From assembly GCA_002338715.1 (NCBI GenBank), contig DDIR01000086.1, positions 17,159-28,132 on the forward strand: a stretch of 10,974 nt of DNA, given 5' to 3'. Both the position numbers and the translations under genes were made by a program. The notes under the pieces are model-generated. The model saw nothing but the letters and a program-made list of their open reading frames with translations. It had not been told where the DNA came from and did not search any database. Positions 5,130 through 10,974 of this stretch are shown here, one piece after another. The stretch comes from Phycisphaerales bacterium UBA1845. GTDB lineage: Bacteria; Planctomycetota; Phycisphaerae; UBA1845. How positions within the stretch are numbered: the first letter of the stretch is position 1; each line of letters starts with the position of its first letter.

Positions 5130-6224
5130 ATGGCACGACGCAAGCGCAATTCAGCACGAGGCAATCGAAATCGCGACAACCGAGTTTGGATTGCAGGGTT
5201 CGTTGTGACGGCATTGGGCGTCTGGGTTTATGCACAGTTCCTAAGTCCCGTGTTGGAAGACGGTTCAACGGCTTCGGATGCCAAGACCTCGACGGTGGAT
5301 GATACCAAGGTAGCCAGTGCGGAGTCGACGGCGCGGAGCAGCGTTCCGAAACTCACGTCGGTGCGCCCCGAGGTTTCCGATGGCGGTGCGGGGCGGCATG
5401 TTGCTGAAAAGGGCGCGAATCCCGCGCAACAAGGCCTTCCCGAAAACACCTCGCAGCGCGACAGCGAAGACCGAGCGAAAGCTCAGGCGCTTTTTGCCGC
5501 GGGGATGCAGGCGAGTACAAAGGGCGATTTGATCAAAGCCCGCAACCACCTCAACGATGCGTTCAGGCTGGGGTTGTCGCGCGATGAGATGATCGAAGCG
5601 CGTGCGGCTTTGACCCGGATCGGCAACGATACGATCTTTGGACCGACCATCGTCGAAGGCGATCCGTTTGTTTCGCGTTATACGATCCAGAGCGGCGACT
5701 CGTTGGGCAAGGTGGCGACCAAGTATGCCGTCACGGATGACTTCCTCGCGGCGATCAATGGCATTGCCGACAAGAATCGCATTCGCGCAGGTCAAAACAT
5801 CAAGGTCGTGCACGGTCCATTCAATGCCAAGATTGATCCAGCCACCTTCATCATGGACATCTATCTCCAGGACACGTTGGTTCGGAATTACAAAGTCGGT
5901 CTTGGCGAACATGGATCAACGCCGCCCGGTCGATGGCAGGTCGGCGACAAGATTGTAAACCCCACCTACCATCCGCCGCGCGGCGGAAAGATCATCCTCG
6001 CGGACGATCCCGAGAATCCTCTGGGTGAACGATGGATTAAGTTGATCGGCATCGCGGGGAAAGCTGTCGGGCAGACGAGTTATGGCATCCATGGCACGAT
6101 CGAACCTGATTCGATCGGACGCAACAAGTCGATGGGTTGCGTGCGGATGCACAACGAAGACGTCGCCGAAGTGTTTACCTATCTGGCGACCGACAAGTCG
6201 ATCGTCGACATTGCCGAGGAATAA
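5130..6224 (+). CDS. LysM and YkuD-domain L,D-transpeptidase
   Basis: The 364-residue protein starts with a very basic N-terminus (RRKRNSARGNRNR) and one membrane helix (about 19-38) that should anchor it with the rest outside the cytoplasm. A Ser/Thr/Ala-rich linker follows (40-110), then a TPR-like helical pair (about 112-165), a LysM peptidoglycan-binding domain (182-227, beginning YTIQSGDSLGKVA) and a YkuD domain (about 232-363). The catalytic signature HGT...SMGCVRM gives H321, C337 and R339. L,D-transpeptidases use this cysteine to form 3-3 cross-links in peptidoglycan or to attach proteins to it. The ATG has a good AGGGAGG site (5115-5121) 8 nt upstream and its own promoter. The gene is followed 16 bp later by the second REP-pair element. 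No neighbour is an obvious partner. The domain call is firm; the exact substrate is not known. Confidence 0.93.
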   Translation: MARRKRNSARGNRNRDNRVWIAGFVVTALGVWVYAQFLSPVLEDGSTASDAKTSTVDDTKVASAESTARSSVPKLTSVRPEVSDGGAGRHVAEKGANPAQQGLPENTSQRDSEDRAKAQALFAAGMQASTKGDLIKARNHLNDAFRLGLSRDEMIEARAALTRIGNDTIFGPTIVEGDPFVSRYTIQSGDSLGKVATKYAVTDDFLAAINGIADKNRIRAGQNIKVVHGPFNAKIDPATFIMDIYLQDTLVRNYKVGLGEHGSTPPGRWQVGDKIVNPTYHPPRGGKIILADDPENPLGERWIKLIGIAGKAVGQTSYGIHGTIEPDSIGRNKSMGCVRMHNEDVAEVFTYLATDKSIVDIAEE

Positions 6225-6240
6225 TCGCGAGCGTAAACGC

Positions 6241-6322
6241 GTGCCACTGCTTTGTGAGCAGTGGTCGTTTTGATGCCCTCTTGATGCCCTCGTGTTCGGC
6301 ACTGCTCATAGAGCAGTGGCAC
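6241..6322. repeat. REP-pair (BIME-like) element, copy 2
   Basis: This has the same inverted pair as at 2351-2424: the unit at 6241-6263 on plus and at 6299-6322 on minus. Each unit differs from the consensus at one base, both near the middle of the core (a C-to-T at the stem edge in the left copy, a loop change in the right). The 35-bp spacer is unrelated to that of copy 1 and holds a perfect 11-bp tandem duplication, TTGATGCCCTC at 6270-6280 and 6281-6291. It again lies between the 3' ends of convergent genes, 16 bp after the transpeptidase stop and 14 bp after the stop of the nucleotidyltransferase. Confidence 0.8.
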
Positions 6323-6336
6323 CGGGTATTGTGATC

Positions 6337-7755
6337 CTAATCCAAGTACACTTCATCATTCGGGTTGATCTTTTGCGATGCATCCAGCGACGCGCAGAGC
6401 TGCTTGGCGTTGAGCGCACGCAACGGTGAAATCTCGATGGTTGCCTGCGGTTCCTGATTCGCATCGCGCGGGACGTTCACGCCACATGCCTCAAGCCATT
6501 TCGCCGCCCGACGAACCATATCGCGGCGCGACGTGGCTGGACTGTCCACGCCTTCCGCATTCTTCACTGGGCTGAAGCAGTCTTCGCGCAGTTGTTCGAG
6601 GATGATCGACTGGCTGGCCAACGGGACCGCGTCGAAAATGAACATCTCAAACTTCGTGGCGTTGGGTGCGTCGGGCTGAACCGTGGTCGAGGCGGATGCA
6701 TCGTAGTATTCGACCTTCTTGCGGGCGCGATGCCACGGCAGGCTGACGCCGGTTCCGCCGGTCAGGTCTTCGACGTAGGTGCGGTTGATCAGATGGATGG
6801 CCACACTGCCCGCGTTGAGTTTGCGCGAGCCGTCGGGGTTGCGCGCGTGGGCGAGTGAGTCGGGCAGGTCGGAGTATTCGATGATCTGAATCTTGCCGTC
6901 GATGCTGACGAAGTTGCCGACCTTTTCGAGATCGTCGGCTTTGGGCACCGCGATGCTCGACATCTGCGAACCGGCGTGTTGATGCAAACCGATAAAGAGC
7001 GGGTCGGCTGGCGAGACGAGCGGGTTGTCCACTTGGAAGTAGCTGATGATTTCAACGCCGCGGCGCTTGGCATCGTCGAGGACGCCCTTGTCGCGCAGTG
7101 CGAGCAAACTTCCGCCGTGACCGTTGGGCGAAAGCGCTACGCGATGGGGTTCGGTGAGGATGATCTTGCCCGCATCATCGACGGCTGGCATGACCCCTTG
7201 CTCGAAGAAGTAAACGTCGTCGCGGTCGAGGCCGAAGTAGTTGTGCACTTCGAAGAAGGTGCGCGTGGGTGCGTCGGTCGCGGAGCTGGTCATGACGTAC
7301 CACGGCATTTTGCAGCCGAACGTTCGATTGACGTTTTGAATGTTCTCGGCGAAGAGTTGAAAGAGCGTCTTGTTCTTGATCGGTGAGATCGGGAACGTGC
7401 CCTTGGGGGCGTCGAACCCGAGTCGCGTGCCCTGCCCGCCTGCGACGACCATCGTGCCGACCTTGCCAGCCCGCAACATTGACTCGCCGGTTGCGATGGC
7501 TTGGGCGTAGAGTTCCTTCTGAGATTCGGACGGTTCGTGGGGATAGACCGGGGGGGCTTCGATCTTCGATTCGTCGATAGCCGCGACGTCGGTGTGTTTC
7601 TCACTGATCAACGACGCGAGCGTTTTGAAGTCGATTCGCTCGATGTCGTCCAGCAAGAGTAAACGCTGATCATCCGTCAGCGATTCCCAGTATTGAAACA
7701 AGTGTTCCTGCCCGAATTCGTCGGCTGTCTTGCGGAGTTGGTCGTAGCGTTTCAC
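6337..7755 (-). CDS. UDPGP-family UTP:sugar-1-phosphate uridylyltransferase
   Basis: The 472-residue protein is of the eukaryote-like UDP-sugar pyrophosphorylase type (UDPGP family), which makes UDP-sugars from UTP and a sugar-1-phosphate in the cytoplasm. An N-terminal helical part (1-95) precedes the nucleotide-binding signature AGGQGTRLGFDAPKG (105-119). Then come SPNGHGG (209-215), the metal/sugar region FQVDNPLV (240-247), LNAGSVAIHL (313-322), KFEMFIFDAVP (368-378) and FSPVKNAEGVDSP (394-406). The length and the motif order fit UAP1-like UDP-GlcNAc pyrophosphorylases. UDP-glucose or a broader specificity is also possible, because the usual YNGN-type residues are replaced by LNAG. The start is GTG at 7755: it is the only start after the in-frame TGA two codons upstream, and the next Met in frame is residue 93. 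No clear Shine-Dalgarno site precedes it. Confidence 0.9.
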   Translation of the reverse strand: MKRYDQLRKTADEFGQEHLFQYWESLTDDQRLLLLDDIERIDFKTLASLISEKHTDVAAIDESKIEAPPVYPHEPSESQKELYAQAIATGESMLRAGKVGTMVVAGGQGTRLGFDAPKGTFPISPIKNKTLFQLFAENIQNVNRTFGCKMPWYVMTSSATDAPTRTFFEVHNYFGLDRDDVYFFEQGVMPAVDDAGKIILTEPHRVALSPNGHGGSLLALRDKGVLDDAKRRGVEIISYFQVDNPLVSPADPLFIGLHQHAGSQMSSIAVPKADDLEKVGNFVSIDGKIQIIEYSDLPDSLAHARNPDGSRKLNAGSVAIHLINRTYVEDLTGGTGVSLPWHRARKKVEYYDASASTTVQPDAPNATKFEMFIFDAVPLASQSIILEQLREDCFSPVKNAEGVDSPATSRRDMVRRAAKWLEACGVNVPRDANQEPQATIEISPLRALNAKQLCASLDASQKINPNDEVYLD

Positions 7756-7828
7756 GGTTCATTGCCCATTGAGAAAGTGCGTTTCTGTCGTCGCGCAGCG
7801 TTAGGTTGCCTGCCGCAGGTCCGATACA

Positions 7829-7856
7829 CGTATAGGGTCTCAGAATTATGTGTCAA
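7829..7856 (-). promoter_or_regulatory. Candidate promoter of the nucleotidyltransferase gene
   Basis: On the minus strand, a perfect TTGACA (7856-7851) and TATACG (7834-7829) are 16 nt apart. Transcription would start near 7822, with a leader of about 66 nt. The -35 box lies within the first codons of the divergent DUF362 gene, so the two genes share control DNA. Confidence 0.5.
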
Positions 7857-8858
7857 TCAGCCGGCGACAATCCAGCACCGCCCAGCGGCGAGCATCCACA
7901 TTCGCTCTCACGACGGCAGTTCATCGTCGGGTCGGCTGTGGCGGCTGGCACGTTTGCGCTTGGTGCGCCGCCAACCCCTGCCGCGGACCGAATCACGAAT
8001 CACCACGGATTGAGTCAGGTTCGCGTGGTCCAGACCCGCAGTCTGGATGTGCTCAAACCCCTTGGTATTCATGAAGATGTGCTGCGCGACTTGGTCGAGT
8101 TGGTGGTGACGCGGCTTGGGGGCCAGGAAAAACCGGCGGACGCCTGGCACACGTTTCTCAAACCAGACGACATCATCGCATTGAAATTCAATCGCAACGG
8201 TGCCGACACGATCGCGACAACCGGTCCGATGCTCAGGGCGTTGGTCGATTCGCTGGAGAGTGCCGGATTCAAGCGTTCGCAGATCGTCGCGGTTGAGGTT
8301 TCAGATGAACTGCGCGAAAGCACGCAAACGACCGCGCCGGACTTCGGGTGGTCAGAGATGGTCTATGACTTCGGCAGCGGTTCGGATCAGTTGGCCGCCT
8401 GGCTTGATCAGGTGACTGCGATCATCAACATTCCGTTTCTCAAGACGCACAATCTCGCGACGATGACGTGTGCGCTGAAGAACATATCGCATGCGGTGGT
8501 CAAACATCCTGCCCGTTATCATGACAATGGATGCTCGCCGTTTATTGGCGACATCGTGGCGCTGCCCGAGGTGCGCGACAAGCTTCGGCTGCACCTTGTC
8601 GACGCGCTGCGGATCGTGTTCGATGGCGGCCCGGTGCCGCACGAGCAATCGATTTGGGATGGGGGATTCCTGATCGGGGGGACCGATCCGGTGGCTGTCG
8701 ATGTATCCGGAATTCACTTGATTGATCGTGTACGCAAAGCGGTTGGCTTGCCATTGATTGGCGAGTCAGGACTGCCCGCGTACCTGGAAGCAGCTGGCGC
8801 ACGGGGCGTCGGGACGTGCGAAATGCATAAAATCTTACTTGAAAAAGTGAAGTTATAG
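7848..8858 (+). CDS. DUF362-domain protein with Tat signal peptide
   Basis: The 336-residue product begins with a short hydrophilic leader and a twin-arginine signal: SRRQF (R22-R23), then a hydrophobic core (about 25-40) and a likely cleavage site near A45-A46 (PTPAA). It should be folded in the cytoplasm and exported by Tat, which often means a bound cofactor. The rest matches DUF362: IIALKFNRNG (109-118), NIPFLKTHNLATMTCALKN (194-212), DALRIVFDGGP (252-262) and GTDPVAVDVSGIHLID (278-293). The biochemical role of DUF362 is not established. Some members are fused to 4Fe-4S ferredoxin domains, but here only C208, C229 and C324 occur in the mature part, with no ferredoxin motif. The ATG at 7848 has no good ribosome-binding site; the other in-frame starts lie inside or beyond the signal peptide. 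It is transcribed divergently from the nucleotidyltransferase. Confidence 0.85.
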   Translation: MCQSAGDNPAPPSGEHPHSLSRRQFIVGSAVAAGTFALGAPPTPAADRITNHHGLSQVRVVQTRSLDVLKPLGIHEDVLRDLVELVVTRLGGQEKPADAWHTFLKPDDIIALKFNRNGADTIATTGPMLRALVDSLESAGFKRSQIVAVEVSDELRESTQTTAPDFGWSEMVYDFGSGSDQLAAWLDQVTAIINIPFLKTHNLATMTCALKNISHAVVKHPARYHDNGCSPFIGDIVALPEVRDKLRLHLVDALRIVFDGGPVPHEQSIWDGGFLIGGTDPVAVDVSGIHLIDRVRKAVGLPLIGESGLPAYLEAAGARGVGTCEMHKILLEKVKL

Positions 8859-8975
8859 CCGTGATTTGATGATGGCACTTTGTTCATCGTGCCTTGGTTG
8901 CTTATATTCGCGCACTGGGAGTTGAATTGACCTTCCAGAACCGTGTTGAACATGCTGGTGGGGCTGGCCTTTTGA

Positions 8976-9004
8976 TTGACTGACCCCAAAAACGCTGGTA
9001 TTAT
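8976..9004 (+). promoter_or_regulatory. Sigma70-like promoter far upstream of the prepilin-like gene
   Basis: TTGACT (8976-8981) and TATTAT (8999-9004) are 17 nt apart, the optimal spacing, each one mismatch from consensus. The start near 9011 would give a leader of about 455 nt before the ATG at 9467, since no gene intervenes. Confidence 0.55.
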
Positions 9005-9451
9005 TATAGATGGAATGTGAGGCAAGGGATCTTTGAATTAGGGATAGCCGTATCCATACAGCCATTATTTATTATATCTGACGTACCGGTCAGTTGATGT
9101 TCGAATCCGACGCAACCGACCACCATTCATCCCTCCCTGTCACGACCCTCCTCAAACACCACCCGACCCGTGCGGCCTGTAGGCTGGCGATGGCGGTGGA
9201 CTGTGCATTGGCGTTCTAGGTCGAATGAGTGTGTTGGCGCGCATTGTTCGGACTGACGACCGCCGATAATACCTTGGAAATTTCCACTTGGAGGCGTTCT
9301 CTGGGTGGTTTGCGTTCTGGGCTCGCATCGTTTGGCGGAGAGGCGTTGGTTGATTTCGAACGAATCCGGCAATCATGTTTATCAATCCATTTCGAAGCCG
9401 GCGGCTCTTGGGCTGACGGCGGACCCGGTGCGCGTGCGTCGTACTGTCATT

Positions 9452-9457
9452 AAGGAG
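9452..9457 (+). promoter_or_regulatory. Ribosome binding site (AAGGAG) fixing the prepilin-like start
   Basis: AAGGAG lies 9 nt ahead of the ATG at 9467. It is the best Shine-Dalgarno site in the window and overrules the in-frame ATG at 9305, 54 codons upstream. Confidence 0.75.
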
Positions 9458-9466
9458 AACAGTGTC

Positions 9467-10441
9467 ATGAAATCGAGGAAAGCGTTTACGCTGATCGAAC
9501 TGCTGGTGGTGGTGGCAATCATCGCCCTGCTGATTTCGATCTTGTTGCCGAGCCTTTCGCGTGCTCGCGAGTTGAGCAAGCGACTGGTGTGCGGTACCCA
9601 GGCCAAGGGCTTTGGTACGGCAGTGAAAATTTATGCCAATGACAATGAAGAGCATTGGCCCACCCCGACGTTCCTGGAGACCTCCGGAACGTTGATCGAG
9701 TGGCAGCGCTCGGACGTTGAGATTGGATTCAACTCGGTCACTCTGAATCCGTGCAATGCCGCAGGTGCCGCGAACTCCACCAAGCCGGACCGTCAGACGG
9801 AATCAAACGTCGTCAATGGTCAGGGCGCAACGACCCTTTCAGTGACCCGCGCGATGTGGATGCTGGTCCGGTCGGGTGAAGTGACCCCCAAGTCGTTCAT
9901 CTGCCCAAGCTCGGGCGATCAGATCGAAAACAACCAGAACGTCGACTGCTACTACGACTTCGAGTCGAGCAAGCGTATCAGCTACGGCTTCCAGGTTCCT
10001 TTCGGTCCGTTCCAGACCCGCGGCAGCGAAGACGTTGACCCGCGAATGGCCGTCTTTGCCGACCATGGTCCGTATGGCGATGACACGCCGTCCACGGCGA
10101 TGCCCGCAAACGACACTGAGTGGGGAACTGACCCGAACGATCCCGGAAAGAACATGAGCCCGCAGGCGTGGCAGGCCTACAACTCACCGAACCACGGTGG
10201 TAAGGGTACCGGTGAAGGCCAGAACGTTCTCTTTGGTGACGGTCACGCATCGTTCCACAAGAGCCCGCTTCAGGGTATCGACAACGACAACATTTACACC
10301 CTGATGGGTCCGAACGCACTCGGTGATGCCCGCCAGTCGGGTATCAGCCCTGCGGCCAACCAGACCGGCATCTATCCCGGTAGGAATGTTTTCACGGGGA
10401 CCATCGGCGACTCGACCACCGACTCGCTGATCTACCCGTAA
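9467..10441 (+). CDS. Prepilin-like protein with type IV pilin/T2SS N-terminus (planctomycete family)
   Basis: The 324-residue protein starts MKSRKA, then FTLIELLVVVAIIALLISI, a classical class III signal. Prepilin peptidase should cut after A6 and methylate F7, leaving E11 as the conserved Glu5 of the mature pilin. Ala instead of Gly at -1 is tolerated. The hydrophobic helix (7-30) runs into SLSRARELSKRLVC. The C-terminal domain has FICPSS (145-150), MAVFADH (194-200), NHGG (242-245) and NVLFGDGHA (253-261). This H-x-DG-type tail is typical of the large planctomycete families annotated as prepilin-type cleavage/methylation or DUF1559-like proteins. It probably acts as a pseudopilin or surface protein; the real function is unknown. 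The start is set by AAGGAG and by the signal lying at residue 6. The gene is monocistronic: it has its own promoter and a strong terminator. Many C-ended codons (AAC, GAC, TTC) in the C-terminal part suggest high expression. Confidence 0.9.
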   Translation: MKSRKAFTLIELLVVVAIIALLISILLPSLSRARELSKRLVCGTQAKGFGTAVKIYANDNEEHWPTPTFLETSGTLIEWQRSDVEIGFNSVTLNPCNAAGAANSTKPDRQTESNVVNGQGATTLSVTRAMWMLVRSGEVTPKSFICPSSGDQIENNQNVDCYYDFESSKRISYGFQVPFGPFQTRGSEDVDPRMAVFADHGPYGDDTPSTAMPANDTEWGTDPNDPGKNMSPQAWQAYNSPNHGGKGTGEGQNVLFGDGHASFHKSPLQGIDNDNIYTLMGPNALGDARQSGISPAANQTGIYPGRNVFTGTIGDSTTDSLIYP

Positions 10442-10492
10442 TCGATTCGAAGCTGTTTGGACGAATCGCAAGACGTAGCTTGTAAATCACGG

Positions 10493-10530
10493 CGGCGGCG
10501 GATGAAATCATCCGCCGCCGTTTTCTTTTT
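10493..10530 (+). terminator. Strong intrinsic terminator of the prepilin-like gene
   Basis: A perfect 12-bp stem (10493-10504 with 10509-10520, CGGCGGCGGATG and its complement) with an AAAT loop is followed directly by TTTTCTTTTT (10521-10530). It is 51 bp after the stop and only 11 bp before the first possible start of the Nudix gene. Confidence 0.9.
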
Positions 10531-10541
10531 GTTGCTGCCCG

Positions 10542-10961
10542 ATGTCGAAGATGAGCACAGGTCAGGAATCAAACAATTGCATGTACGGTGTCGTCGGCGT
10601 GCTTCGCTGCGGTGATCGGTTGCTTTTGATTCAACGAAGCGACCAAGTGCGCGCTGGGGGTATGTGGTGCTTTCCCGGCGGCGAAATCGAACCCGGCGAG
10701 ACATCGGCTGACGCGATCGTGCGCGAGCTTCGCGAGGAGCTCGGTCTGAATGTGGAGGCCAGGATACAACTCTGGAGTAAGCTCAGCGACGACAAACGCC
10801 TTCACCTCGAATGGTGGGAGGTTGTAGCCGACGGGTATGACGTTCGCATGAACGAGGCTGAAGTCAAAGCCTATCGGTGGTTGACTGCCGACGAAATTCG
10901 AAACCAGCAAGACTTGCTGCCGAACAACCTTGAGTTCCTGGATATCTACGAAGCGCGGTGA
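10542..10961 (+). CDS. Nudix hydrolase (MutT-like)
   Basis: The 139-residue protein carries a complete Nudix box: G47-x5-E53-x7-REL-R-EE-x-G-L (47-69), with the metal-binding glutamates E62, E65 and E66. The preceding MWCFPGGEIEPGE and the strands GVVGVLRCGDRLLLIQRS are typical of MutT/NUDT-type pyrophosphohydrolases. These hydrolyse nucleoside diphosphates linked to another group, for example oxidised dNTPs, in the cytoplasm. The substrate cannot be read from the sequence. The start is unsure: ATGs occur at 10542, 10551 and 10581 (M1, M4, M14), none with a convincing ribosome-binding site. Residue 14 is where the conserved fold begins, but it would remove no essential motif. The upstream terminator ends 11 bp before the first ATG, so transcription must come from read-through or from a promoter I could not find. 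The TGA is at 10959-10961, and 13 more bases remain in the window. Confidence 0.88.
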   Translation: MSKMSTGQESNNCMYGVVGVLRCGDRLLLIQRSDQVRAGGMWCFPGGEIEPGETSADAIVRELREELGLNVEARIQLWSKLSDDKRLHLEWWEVVADGYDVRMNEAEVKAYRWLTADEIRNQQDLLPNNLEFLDIYEAR

Positions 10962-10974
10962 CAGCGCGCAGAAA

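Larger units (their letters stand above)
8859..9466. other. 608-bp non-coding region, mostly leader of the prepilin-like gene
   Basis: No supportable gene is present. Just after the DUF362 stop is a small hairpin, GGCAC/GTGCC (8874-8878 with 8889-8893), too weak to call a terminator. A promoter lies at 8976-9004. The DNA downstream is AT-rich to about 9080, then holds an imperfect dyad GGTCAGTTG/CAACCGACC (9088-9096 with 9114-9122) and a pyrimidine-rich run (9120-9170). From 9305 the frame of the prepilin-like gene is open upstream of its true start, but that stretch reads as random sequence. Confidence 0.55.

Noticed and set aside
6976..7386. 136-codon plus-strand open frame with a plausible-looking translation
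   Set aside because: It is antisense to the well-supported nucleotidyltransferase gene and shows the valine/glutamate-rich pattern typical of antisense shadows.
9095..9125. tRNA-like 3' part: GTTCGAATCC followed by ...CCGACCACCA
   Set aside because: The bases flanking the TTCGAAT loop do not form a T stem, no matching 5' acceptor strand exists about 65-70 nt upstream, and no D-arm or anticodon arm can be drawn.
9305..9466. In-frame 54-codon N-terminal extension of the prepilin-like protein
   Set aside because: It would bury the prepilin signal in the middle of the chain; the AAGGAG site at 9452-9457 and the signal at residue 6 fix the start at 9467.

Overview
The window looks like chromosomal DNA of a planctomycete, most likely of the Phycisphaerae. 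The main pointer is a protein with a prepilin-type FTLIELLVVVAIIALLISILLPSL N-terminus and a C-terminal NHGG...NVLFGDGH motif, a combination expanded in that phylum. Other pointers are a eukaryote-like UDP-sugar pyrophosphorylase, a Tat-exported DUF362 protein, short intergenic inverted-repeat elements, and weak or absent Shine-Dalgarno sites at several starts. The organism assignment is inference from these families; no rRNA or marker gene is present.

Layout. 30-497 (-) is a small hypothetical protein with a C-terminal membrane anchor. 707-2324 (+) is a tight pair of ABC-2 type permeases of the COG4587/COG3694 kind, with no ATPase gene in the window. A 74-bp inverted-repeat (REP-pair) element and two hairpins separate these from 2512-3483 (-), a PyrK-type dihydroorotate dehydrogenase electron-transfer subunit with a candidate leaderless promoter. 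About 940 bp without a convincing protein gene follows. It carries a strong minus-strand terminator hairpin just ahead of the pyrK promoter and a second long hairpin. 4423-4902 (+) is a membrane-anchored double zinc-ribbon protein, and 5130-6224 (+) is a LysM plus YkuD L,D-transpeptidase; each has a recognisable sigma70-like promoter. A second copy of the REP-pair element (82 bp) lies between the transpeptidase and 6337-7755 (-), a UDPGP-family nucleotidyltransferase. 7848-8858 (+) is a DUF362 protein transcribed divergently from it, with overlapping promoter sequences. 8859-9466 is a long non-coding leader with a good promoter at its upstream end. 9467-10441 (+) is the prepilin-like protein, closed by a strong intrinsic terminator. 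10542-10961 (+) is a Nudix hydrolase.

How the genes relate. Most are single-gene transcription units. The only clear operon is the permease pair. The L,D-transpeptidase (peptidoglycan cross-linking) and the UDP-sugar pyrophosphorylase (possible UDP-GlcNAc or UDP-glucose supply) both touch the cell envelope, but they are convergent and not co-transcribed. I see no defence island, prophage, CRISPR array, tRNA or complete insertion sequence, and no clear new multi-gene system. The most interesting structure is non-coding: the duplicated REP-pair element at both convergent 3' ends, the pyrK upstream region, and the long leader of the prepilin-like gene.
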